Below are positions 53,441 to 61,501 of a stretch of DNA of 64,000 nt, piece by piece. Made by a program: the position numbers and the translations under genes. This DNA is from Sulfurimonas gotlandica GD1 (lineage in GTDB: Bacteria > Campylobacterota > Campylobacteria > Campylobacterales > Sulfurimonadaceae), in the NCBI RefSeq assembly GCF_000242915.1, contig NZ_AFRZ01000001.1, positions 1,984,001-2,048,000 of the forward strand. Direction: 5' to 3'. The notes beneath the pieces were generated by a model. It ran no database searches. It was not told where the DNA came from and worked only from the letters and a program-made list of their open reading frames with translations. Within the stretch, counting starts at the first letter, position 1, and every line of letters begins with the position of its first letter.

Positions 53441-53875
53441 TTACTTCACCTTGAAGTAAATATCACTTGCTCCATAACCAACACAGGTTCTCAAAACAAG
53501 GTCAAGAAGGACTAAAGCCGATGGAGCTAGTCCTTTATCCTCGGACTTACTATGTGAATAAAGCTCTTCTCTTGTTTTTTTTATCAATTCTTTTACTGCA
53601 TGCTCAAGTTCAAGTCTAGGAAACGAAGATTCAATCTGTTCTCGTGTTGCTAATACTATCTTGACTACTTTTTTAGGAAAAAATCTCTGCATTGCTTCTA
53701 AATTTATATGATCGTTAAGCGCAATGGTTACACTCATATCATCTCGAGATATTGGAATCGCTCCATATTTCTTTAGTTGTGCTGCTGGTATATTCTTGCT
53801 CGAGCTATAATTTACAGATTCTAAATCAAAATCAAAAAATGGTATGCCTAAGAGTTCTGCCAGTTTTTTTAGCAC
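53441..53875 (-). pseudogene. Truncated PilB/GspE N-terminal domain (T2SSE_N / MshEN-like), second half
   Basis: A 144-aa frame from GTG 53875. LAELLGIPFFDFDLESVN...LKKYGAIPISRDDMSVTIALNDHINLEAMQRFF matches the N-terminal domain of type IV pilus / type II secretion ATPases (where c-di-GMP binds in MshE). It stops at GASDIYFKVK, exactly where the ATPase's ASDIHxEP block should continue into the Walker motor. No motor domain is present. It overlaps the 80-aa gene upstream by 7 bases. It is a remnant or a free regulatory domain. Confidence 0.65.
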
Positions 53876-54111
53876 ATCTTTTCATTAATATACTCATGCT
53901 TATCTATAACTGATAAACTATAGACTCCACTCTCAATATTTTTGGCTATGAATTCAACTAGAGTGTCTGTGGTCAAAAAACCAATTTTGATTAGAGTTTT
54001 AATAATTAAATCTTCTTTAAAACCCTTTTCTCGCAACCTATTGACTTGTTCATCTATAACGATGCCTTCAGAAAGTAAATCTTGTAAAATTATGTTTATG
54101 TTAGTTGTCAT
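53869..54111 (-). CDS. Small MshEN-like/T2SSE_N first-half protein
   Basis: An 80-aa protein: ILQDLLSEGIVIDEQVNRLREKGF...LIKIGFLTTDTLVEFIAKN. This repeats the helix pattern of the first part of PilB/GspE N-terminal domains (L-x-x-x-G-x-I-x-x-x-x-L). Taken with the following frame it may be one ancestral domain split in two. The key RLG of the c-di-GMP motif is missing. Confidence 0.5.
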   Translation of the reverse strand: MTTNINIILQDLLSEGIVIDEQVNRLREKGFKEDLIIKTLIKIGFLTTDTLVEFIAKNIESGVYSLSVIDKHEYINEKMC

Positions 54112-54127
54112 TGTATTTTCTATATTA

Positions 54128-56185
54128 TTAATTTAAAAAGATTTTTACAAAAATCTCATATTTCTCTCTATCAAAAGCATCTTCTGAATCTCTCAATGTC
54201 ATATAACCATCATGTAGTTTTACTATTTCTTCTTGATACTTTTCAGCTAGTTTTTCTTTGTATAAGGCTATGAGCTTTAAAGCCAACTCGTCTAAGTCAT
54301 CAATAGCGATGCTATTTCCAAGTCTCTGCTCACACTGATACCATTTAACAAATGGATAGATAAACCAAATAATTTCATCCTTTTGATGAAAATCAATTAT
54401 CTCAAAATATTTTGAAAACAGTTGTACTGCTTCTGTATAGTTTGTATTTTTGGCTTTAGTAGTGGCCAGCCCCTGTAGTACATCTATATAACTATATTTC
54501 TCTTGCGGGTCTATTTTGTAAAGATATTCTAGGACTTCAAGCCTCTTTTCTTCTAATAACATCGTTTCATCGAAATGTTTTTGATCATAGTGCATTTTGC
54601 CTAGATCAGTTAAAGCTTTTAAGTAATACTCTGCACATTTTTCAGGTTCTGTTTTATAAAGCTCCTCCAGGATATTAAGACTCTTCTCTTGGAGTGTTAT
54701 TGCTTCGTCTAGACAGTTTACACATTTGTATGAATAGCCTAAATTGTTTAGAGCCATTGAATACCTCAATACCCAGTTTTCAGAGTCTTTTTTGTAAAGC
54801 TCTTCTATGAATGCAAGACTCTTCTCATATAATGGTATCGCTTCATCAAACCGCTCTTGTTCCACGTAGAAAACACCTAGTAGATTCTGTACTCTAGCGT
54901 AAACCACTGTCCAATGTTCAGGGTCTGTTTTATAAAGCTCTTCATGGATTCTAAGACTCTTTTCCTGTAGTGGAATCGCTTTATTGAAAGATTTTTGATT
55001 ATAGTATGCATCGGCTAGAGCATTTAAAACTATTGAATACGTATATACCAATTTTTTTGGATCTGCTTCATAAAGTTCTTCCAAGACAGGAAGAACCTTC
55101 TCGTATAATGCTATTGCTTCATTTTGACGATTTACTTTTGTGTATAAATCAGCTAGATCACTTTGGGTACGTACATAATCCTGATCTGCTATAGCACATT
55201 CTTCATAAATTACAATCTTCTTCTCTTGCGGTGCTATCGCTTCATCAAAGCGCTCTTGTCGCTTGAATAAATCTGATAGTGTACTCAGTTCCATGGTATA
55301 AGGCATCATCCATTTACTATCTGTTTTATAAAATTCTTCATAAATTACATTCTTCTTCTCTTGCAGTGCTATCGCTTCATCCAAACGGTTTTGTCTTTTG
55401 AATGAAATTGCTAAAGAAGTTAAATGTTTAAGATACTCACTTTCCCATTTTTTTGGATCTATTTGGTAAAGCTCTTGAAGGATTGCAAGTCTCTGCTCAT
55501 CTAACGCGTTTGCTTCGTTGAAACAGTTTACTCTACGATATGCAATGGCTGTCTTTCTTAAACTACTAATGTAGTCCATTGTACATTTCTCAGGATCTTT
55601 TTTATATAGTACTTCATACAGAGCAAGGCTCTTTTTATGGATTGCAAGGCTCTTTTCATGGATTGCAATCGCTTTATCCAAGCGGCCTTGTTTATCGTAT
55701 AAAGTGACAAGTTCATCCATAGTCTTGGTGTAATCATCAGCCCATTTGAGAGGATCAATTGCGTAAGAATCTTCAAGGGTCTTTAGCCTCTCTTCTTGAA
55801 GTAATATCTCTTCATCAACAGATATTAGCTTAATATTTTTAAGTTTTTCAATCACTTCATAAAATTGGTCCGTATGCGTTACAAGAACGATTTTGTCTTT
55901 GGACTCTTTTACTGTCTTCATAGAAGCGACAGCGTCTTCAATCATTAAGTTTTTCGCAACGCCCAGTAGTTTATCTGAAAGTATGGAAGCACTTTCAAAA
56001 TCATCCTCTTCGATAGATCTATAGAGTTCATCCTTAAACTCTTCTGCTTTTGCAATAAAGTCTCCAACAAACTCTAAAATCAAGTCAAGAGGAAGGCCAA
56101 GCTCTTCTGCTGCAATATTTGGATTGTAAATATAAGTATCTGGGTCGGATTGCGGTTTTATAGCTTCTGAGGTTTTTTTCGACAT
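54128..56185 (-). CDS. TPR protein with degenerate Hpt-like N-terminus (copy 2)
   Basis: A 685-aa protein. Residues about 20-125 are Hpt-like with Asp at the phospho-site (LSDKLLGVAKNLMIEDA). Residues about 150-560 hold roughly nine TPR/kinesin-light-chain-like repeats of 42 residues with the pattern (L)DEAIALQEKSLxIxEELYKTDPExW. The C-terminal ~100 residues (YPFVKWYQCEQRLGNSIA...) recur in a fragment at 56316-56602. The repeats are very regular, suggesting recent repeat expansion. Cytosolic scaffold is likely. Confidence 0.78.
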   Translation of the reverse strand: MSKKTSEAIKPQSDPDTYIYNPNIAAEELGLPLDLILEFVGDFIAKAEEFKDELYRSIEEDDFESASILSDKLLGVAKNLMIEDAVASMKTVKESKDKIVLVTHTDQFYEVIEKLKNIKLISVDEEILLQEERLKTLEDSYAIDPLKWADDYTKTMDELVTLYDKQGRLDKAIAIHEKSLAIHKKSLALYEVLYKKDPEKCTMDYISSLRKTAIAYRRVNCFNEANALDEQRLAILQELYQIDPKKWESEYLKHLTSLAISFKRQNRLDEAIALQEKKNVIYEEFYKTDSKWMMPYTMELSTLSDLFKRQERFDEAIAPQEKKIVIYEECAIADQDYVRTQSDLADLYTKVNRQNEAIALYEKVLPVLEELYEADPKKLVYTYSIVLNALADAYYNQKSFNKAIPLQEKSLRIHEELYKTDPEHWTVVYARVQNLLGVFYVEQERFDEAIPLYEKSLAFIEELYKKDSENWVLRYSMALNNLGYSYKCVNCLDEAITLQEKSLNILEELYKTEPEKCAEYYLKALTDLGKMHYDQKHFDETMLLEEKRLEVLEYLYKIDPQEKYSYIDVLQGLATTKAKNTNYTEAVQLFSKYFEIIDFHQKDEIIWFIYPFVKWYQCEQRLGNSIAIDDLDELALKLIALYKEKLAEKYQEEIVKLHDGYMTLRDSEDAFDREKYEIFVKIFLN

Positions 56186-56249
56186 AAAAATATCCTTCTG
56201 TTTATGGAATTATTGTTCATTTTAAAAAGTATATCAAAAGAGTAAGATA

Positions 56250-56295
56250 ATAGCCAGAGAGTCAAATGATGATTCTGACTGGAAACTGTATGCAT
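56250..56295 (+). repeat. 46-bp copy of the first TPR gene's interior
   Basis: Identical to 52377-52422. It ends in TGCAT and is then followed by unrelated sequence. It lies 65 bases upstream of the second TPR gene's start. Confidence 0.85.
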
Positions 56296-56315
56296 GATTT
56301 AGTTCATGCTCAAAA

Positions 56316-56602
56316 TCATTCACTCAAAAAGACTTTAACAAAAATCTCATATTTCTCTCTATCAAAAGCATCTTCTGAATCTCTCAATGTCATATAACCA
56401 TCATGTACTTTTACTATTTCTTCTTGATACTTTTCACCTAGTTTTTCTTTGTACAAGTCTATGAGCTTTAAAGCCAACTTTTCTAAGTCATCAATAGCGA
56501 TGTTATTTCCAAGTTTCTGCTCACACTGATACCATTTAATAAATGGATAGATAAACAAAATAATTTCATCCTTTGGATCAAAGTCAATAATCTCAAAATG
56601 TA
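56316..56602 (-). pseudogene. C-terminal fragment of a third TPR-Hpt gene
   Basis: The frame EIIDFDPKDEIILFIYPFIKWYQCE...DREKYEIFVKVFLSE matches the last ~95 residues of the protein encoded at 54128-56185 (about 85% identity at DNA level by eye), including the tail LRDSEDAFDREKYEIF. No start, Hpt or TPR region remains. The fragment is open throughout, so it was lost recently. Confidence 0.8.
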
Positions 56603-56722
56603 AGGAGAGAATCTGTTACTATTGGTACCTTAAAGAGCAAAAGTAAGAAAACTTGTTTTATTACTCTTCAAAAACGGGATTATTGATAGTATAGTAACTA
56701 ATCTTAAAATAAAGGGAATAAA

Positions 56723-56902
56723 ATGGGAAAAGCAACTTGTCCAAACTGTGGGAAAACAGAAATTATATACGAATGTAAATCATGTGGGAAAGTTCAGTGT
56801 TCGTCGTGTTCGTCGAGTCATGGTTTCAGTAATCACTGTCTTAACAAAGGTAGTATTTGTAGTCCAAGTGATGGTAAAGGTTTTTTAAAGCAAATTAGTT
56901 AA
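56723..56902 (+). CDS. 59-aa zinc-finger-like protein
   Basis: MGKATCPNCGKTEIIYECKSCGKVQCSSCSSSHG: three CxxC pairs plus later histidines and cysteines (HGFSNHCLNKGSICS), enough for two zinc ribbons. AAAGGGAA precedes the ATG. No family is named with certainty. From 56903 to 57141 I see no gene. Confidence 0.6.
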   Translation: MGKATCPNCGKTEIIYECKSCGKVQCSSCSSSHGFSNHCLNKGSICSPSDGKGFLKQIS

Positions 56903-57141
56903 AAAGAAAAGAATTAAAGGTATTAGAATCCAGTTCTTTTACCTTGCTACTATAAATATGTTAATCCTAATAAAGTTCTTCCATATCCCTCATAAATTTC
57001 AGTTATTTTATTTCAATAATTTGTTTATTTTTTTCTATAACACTATGTGCTTTTTAAGTATCTAAGACTACTTTATCGTTGTCGTAAGTAATAACTAAAA
57101 AAACAAAGCTACACGACAGCTAGTAGTATAAATTTTATGTA

Positions 57142-57168
57142 GTGGAATGTCCCCCTATAAACTAGACA
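57142..57168 (-). repeat. IS-end-like repeat, copy 4
   Basis: GTGGAATGTCCCCCTATAAACTAGACA, one extra C against copy 3. Outer end faces left. Palindrome J follows within 30 bases. Confidence 0.75.
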
Positions 57169-57194
57169 CATTTTAATTCAATAAAATTTCAAAA

Positions 57195-57288
57195 GCTCTT
57201 GTATTTGGAACAGTTTTTAGTAACAGAAAGAATGTTCCACAAAGAGTTGAATTTTTGAACATACTCCAAAACATACAGGTTATTGAAC
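57195..57288 (+). repeat. Cassette palindrome J (full length)
   Basis: GCTCTTGTATTTGGAACAG, centre TTTTTAGTAACAGAAAGAATGTTCCACAAAG, then TGAATTTTTGAACATA and CTCCAAAACATACAGGTT. It aligns along its entire length with copy K. It lies beyond the 3' end of the 57401 gene; 57289-57400 holds nothing else. Confidence 0.8.
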
Positions 57289-57400
57289 TTACATTAAACT
57301 TTTTTATAATATTAACACTATGTAGAAAAATCGATACATCATTTTTTATCAGATACTTTAAGATTTATACATGGTTTAAGTCTTTCAAAGAGTTGAAAAG

Positions 57401-60322
57401 TTATTGTTTTTCCATTTTTTTCACAAGTGATTTAAGCTCTTTACTACGTAATTTTAAAAATTTATATTGCTTTTTTGCGTTTTCTATATTATTATCAAGC
57501 ATCAATTTATGAATATCATCAGCAATTTCATGTACTTCATGATGTATTGCTTGAAGAAATGGATAGCTTTCTTTACTACCATGCCTAGTTCTTCCCGCTC
57601 CTTTATACCATTTTGAAAACTGACAAATGGCTTCTGAAACAGGTATTTCATTTAAAGTTCCAGTTAGAAACTCTTTAATTTCTTTCATCCACATTTGATG
57701 ACTAAATAATGCTACATTTATACTATTCTCACCTTCAATGTCTTTATACTTCATCATATGTTTCCATAGTTTATTACTTTTCCAAGAACTTATCCAATCT
57801 TGAATATTATCAAGTGGCATAGGTTTGGCTATGCCATACCCTTGTGCATAATCACTACCTAAATATAGTAACATTAAAGCTATTTCAAGTGTTTCGACAC
57901 CTTCTGCAACAACAGGTCTTTTGAGTGCTTTTGCTAGTTGAATAACACCTTCGACAATGTCAAGATCATCAGAGTTTTCTATCATATCTATAACAAAATT
58001 TTGATCTATTTTTAAAATATCGATTGGAAGTCTATGGAAATGTGTTAGTGAAGAATAGCCTGTTCCAAAATCATCAAGTGAAAACTTGACACCAAGATTT
58101 TTACATTTATTCATAACATGGACAACATTTGTCAAATCAGTAACACCAGCAACTTCTAATATTTCAAGTTCAAGTTTACTAGCGAATTTATTTGAATAAA
58201 TAGATAGTGCTTTTTCCAAATAATCAGCAAATCCTTGAAGTTGAATATGTCTTGGTGAAATATTAACGCTAATTGTATATGTATACCCATTTTTGTGCCA
58301 ATTATTTAATACAGCCAAGGCCTCTTTAATAACCCATTCACCCAAGGCTATCTCTTGAGGTGTATTTTCAATAATATGAATAAAAGAAGCGGGATACAAC
58401 ATCCCTTTTTCAGGATGATTCCATCTTGATAGAGCTTCAAATCCTATTATTGAACTATCATAAAGGCTGACTTTTGGTTGGTAGTGTAAAACTACTTCTG
58501 ACCTGCCTAAAGCATGTGAAAAATCTTCAAGTAATTTTTCATTTTCTTGTGAATCTATATTTTCTATTGGAGTATATATGATGTAATTAGATTTTCCTAT
58601 CTCTTTTGCCCGATACATAGCTTGATCAGCATGTCGAATTAGAGTATCTGTATCACTATTGTCAATTGGATAAATCGTTGCACCAATACTGCAAGAAATA
58701 TGAATACGGTTTTGATCTATTTCAAATGGTATATTTGCAGTATCAATTAATCTTACTAGAATCTCTTTTAGCTGTTTTTGTGATTCAAAACCTGATAATA
58801 GTAATATAAATTCATCACCACCAATGCGTGAAATCGTATCACCTTCTCGTAAATGTTCTTTAAATCTTTGCGCAAATAATTTTAAAAGTTTATCTCCTGT
58901 TTCATGTCCAAATTTATCATTAATCGGTTTAAATCCATCTAAGTCTAAATAACATATCGCAACTGGTTGTTTTGTTCTATTCGATAATGCTATTGACTGT
59001 TTTAGTCTATCGGTCAATAACTCTCTGTTTGGTAAACCAGTTAAAACGTCATAATAAGCCATAAACTCTATTTTGCTTTCAGCTAAAAGTCGTTGGTGGT
59101 ATTCATATGCTATATTCGATATTTTTTCAACAATTTCGACATCTTTTTGAGTGTAATCACTCTCCTTATTCCCAACACCAACAATCGTAACAACTTTTTC
59201 ATTTTTAAATTGAGGTACTGAAATGAAACCTTTTAATGGAGCATGACCTTCTGGAAGACCCTTTTTATGAGGTAAAGATTCATAATCATTATAAATGACA
59301 GCTTTTTGTTGATGGATACAATCTACCCAAACACCAGCTTCACTAATAGGATAGTGAAAATCAGCTCCCTCTGCAAAACACATTTTTTTAAGTGTATTTG
59401 TAGACCATACTTGCAGGGATACATGTTCTTGATCATCATCTACAAAATGGAAAAACCCTATTTTACTATTTGTGATTGCTTCCGCTTCATCTAAAGCAGT
59501 TTGCAAAAGAAGCTCTTTTGCAACATTATCATGTACTAAATTTGAAAGCTTTAATCTAAGGTCTGAAAGTTTTTTATCCAAATTTCGTTCTGTAATATCA
59601 CGTAGTAAAGAGAAAAATACACCATTTTCTATTTTGGCATAACTGACAGAAATCTCGAGATCTATTAGAGTTCCATCTTTTTTATAATGAGAGGTTTCAA
59701 AAAGTCCACCTCCATTCTTAATAATATTTTCAAGATTTTTCTTTATATATTCTTCATCTTGAGTAGCTTCAAATGCAGAAATTTTGCTACCTATGATTTC
59801 ATCTTTACTATAGCCACTCATAAGGCAATATGCTTCGTTAACATCAAGAATAGTTTCAGTACTGTCAACCATCCAAAAACCATCTTGGGCTGATTCTAAA
59901 AGAGCTATATATTTGTTACGTTCTTTATGAAGAGAAGTAGTTAAGTTGTTTGTTTCTGTAATATCTACAAATGTACCATAGACAAAATTATCTTTTCTGT
60001 AGTATCTTACTTCACACCATTTTAAAGAACCATCTTTACAAGTAATTTTTACATTGAAAGGTTCTGAGTAACATTTCCCTTGAGCCTCAGTTTCATTTAT
60101 TTTTTCTTGCCAAAGTTGTAAAACTTGATTTCTATATTGTCCATCAGGATAAGCTTTTAAAAACCATTTGTCCATTGTATCAATATCAGATACTTCCCAT
60201 CCGAACATTTCTATCAAGAATTTATTAAAACGATTAGGCAATTTACCCGTAGTATCGTTTCTAGCTATTCCAATAGGAAAATCATCAATAAATTCGTTTA
60301 AATAGTTTGTGTCGAGAATCAT
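57401..60322 (-). CDS. PAS-PAS-GAF-GGDEF-EAL-CZB c-di-GMP signalling protein
   Basis: A 973-aa soluble protein. PAS/PAC about residues 10-125 and 135-255; GAF about 265-420 (HYPISEAGVWVDCI); GGDEF about 430-590 with RIGGDEFILLL near 497; EAL about 605-850 with FEALSRW near 627, DDFGTGYSS and the catalytic Glu in AEGVE; C-terminal CZB-like zinc domain about 860-973 (H-x-x-W-x-x-x-I-x-x-F-L, CQFSKWYKGAG, HHEVHEIADDIH). All catalytic motifs look intact, so it may both make and degrade c-di-GMP. CZB suggests zinc or hypochlorite sensing. Flanked by palindromes J and K as a single-gene unit. Confidence 0.9.
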   Translation of the reverse strand: MILDTNYLNEFIDDFPIGIARNDTTGKLPNRFNKFLIEMFGWEVSDIDTMDKWFLKAYPDGQYRNQVLQLWQEKINETEAQGKCYSEPFNVKITCKDGSLKWCEVRYYRKDNFVYGTFVDITETNNLTTSLHKERNKYIALLESAQDGFWMVDSTETILDVNEAYCLMSGYSKDEIIGSKISAFEATQDEEYIKKNLENIIKNGGGLFETSHYKKDGTLIDLEISVSYAKIENGVFFSLLRDITERNLDKKLSDLRLKLSNLVHDNVAKELLLQTALDEAEAITNSKIGFFHFVDDDQEHVSLQVWSTNTLKKMCFAEGADFHYPISEAGVWVDCIHQQKAVIYNDYESLPHKKGLPEGHAPLKGFISVPQFKNEKVVTIVGVGNKESDYTQKDVEIVEKISNIAYEYHQRLLAESKIEFMAYYDVLTGLPNRELLTDRLKQSIALSNRTKQPVAICYLDLDGFKPINDKFGHETGDKLLKLFAQRFKEHLREGDTISRIGGDEFILLLSGFESQKQLKEILVRLIDTANIPFEIDQNRIHISCSIGATIYPIDNSDTDTLIRHADQAMYRAKEIGKSNYIIYTPIENIDSQENEKLLEDFSHALGRSEVVLHYQPKVSLYDSSIIGFEALSRWNHPEKGMLYPASFIHIIENTPQEIALGEWVIKEALAVLNNWHKNGYTYTISVNISPRHIQLQGFADYLEKALSIYSNKFASKLELEILEVAGVTDLTNVVHVMNKCKNLGVKFSLDDFGTGYSSLTHFHRLPIDILKIDQNFVIDMIENSDDLDIVEGVIQLAKALKRPVVAEGVETLEIALMLLYLGSDYAQGYGIAKPMPLDNIQDWISSWKSNKLWKHMMKYKDIEGENSINVALFSHQMWMKEIKEFLTGTLNEIPVSEAICQFSKWYKGAGRTRHGSKESYPFLQAIHHEVHEIADDIHKLMLDNNIENAKKQYKFLKLRSKELKSLVKKMEKQ

Positions 60323-60398
60323 ATACTTAACTTCCTGATATTTATATGCCTAAATTATATTAAAGTTATCTATCTTTTAACTTTAAAATCGTTTCAAT

Positions 60399-60493
60399 AG
60401 TACTAGGTTTTGGAGCAGTTTTTAGTAACAGAGAAGTTGTTCCAAATAGCATTGAATTTTTGAACATGCTCCAAAAGGTACAGGTTGAGTAAC
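60399..60493 (+). repeat. Cassette palindrome K (full length)
   Basis: AGTACTAGGTTTTGGAGCAG, centre TTTTTAGTAACAGAGAAGTTGTTCCAAATAG, TGAATTTTTGAACA, TGCTCCAAAAGGTACAGGTTGAG. The best-preserved copy: TTTTGGAGCA and TGCTCCAAAA are perfect 10-bp outer arms and GGTACAGGTT completes the right end. Confidence 0.85.
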
Positions 60494-60570
60494 AAATATT
60501 TATTTCAAAGTATTCTTGTTTTTTATGGAATTTAGATACAATTAAATGACTTTTGTTGGAAAGGACTTAT

Positions 60571-61491
60571 ATGTATAGGTTTGTAATAATATCATTTTTA
60601 GTAGTCATTCTCGGTGCAAACGAGCCAATATTATCTTTACCATTGACTGAGCAACCAATCTCTGATAAAGTAAAATTGGGTAAGAAACTTTTTTTTGATA
60701 CAAGATTATCAAAAGACAATACTATATCATGTGCAACTTGCCATCCAATTCATATGGGTGGTATGGATAATCTAGAAAAATCTTTTGGTGTAAATGGTGT
60801 GGAAGGTGATGTAAACTCCCCTACAGTTTTAAACAGTGGCTTTAATTTTGTACAGTTTTGGGATGGTCGAGTACGAACTCTTGAAGAACAGGTGGAAGGC
60901 CCATTACACAATCCAAAAGAGATGGCAACAAACTGGCCTGAGACTACAGAAAAACTACGCAAAGATCAACAATACAAAGAACTCTTTCAAAAAGTTTATA
61001 ATGATGAAATAACAATCGATCATATTAAAAATGCTATTGCCGAATATGAACGATCACTGATAGCACCTGGTAGATTTGATCGTTTTTTAAATGGTGATAC
61101 AAAAGCTATAAGTAAAATAGAACAAGAGGGCTATGAATTATTTAAAAGTTACGGGTGTTCATCATGTCATCAGGGTATTAATGTAGGTGGAAATATGTAT
61201 GAAAAACTTGGTGTATTTACACCATACTTTTATGATAGAAATATCACTAAAGCTGATAAGGGACGCTTCAATGTAACTAATGATATAGTCCATCTTCATG
61301 AGTTTAAAGTACCATCATTAAGAAATGTTGCTAAGACCTATCCATATTTTCATGATGGGTCTGTTAAAACACTTCAAGAGGCTATCAAGATAATGGCTAA
61401 ACATCAAGTAGGTCAATCTATTTCGGATGAGGATATTGAAAAAATAGTTAAGTTTTTAAATACTCTTACATGGGAAAAACTTGAAAAGTAG
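60571..61491 (+). CDS. Di-heme cytochrome-c peroxidase
   Basis: A 306-aa periplasmic enzyme that reduces hydrogen peroxide with electrons from cytochrome c. Signal peptide MYRFVIISFLVVILGANE; first heme CATCHPIHMGG near residue 54 with the usual FFDTRLSKD before it; second heme CSSCHQG near 203; distal region VPSLRNVAKTYPYFHDGS with the axial Met/His context. ATG 60571 is chosen over an in-frame TTG (60553) since GGAAAGGA lies just ahead. It is 10 bases before the sensor kinase gene, a probable operon. Confidence 0.93.
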   Translation: MYRFVIISFLVVILGANEPILSLPLTEQPISDKVKLGKKLFFDTRLSKDNTISCATCHPIHMGGMDNLEKSFGVNGVEGDVNSPTVLNSGFNFVQFWDGRVRTLEEQVEGPLHNPKEMATNWPETTEKLRKDQQYKELFQKVYNDEITIDHIKNAIAEYERSLIAPGRFDRFLNGDTKAISKIEQEGYELFKSYGCSSCHQGINVGGNMYEKLGVFTPYFYDRNITKADKGRFNVTNDIVHLHEFKVPSLRNVAKTYPYFHDGSVKTLQEAIKIMAKHQVGQSISDEDIEKIVKFLNTLTWEKLEK

Positions 61492-61501
61492 GTTTGTAAA
61501 T

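Noticed and set aside
31510-57168. Intact IS or composite transposon with target duplications
   Set aside because: No transposase gene lies between the repeats, and the 3-5 bases outside the copies do not match each other, so no target-site duplication is seen.
33961-60493. CRISPR array
   Set aside because: The repeats are kilobases apart with whole genes between them, vary in length, and no Cas gene is present.
33961-60493. Classical integron
   Set aside because: No tyrosine integrase of the IntI type is visible, the expected GTTRRRY core is not conserved at the right ends, and several units hold operons or oppositely facing genes. Kept only as a resemblance.
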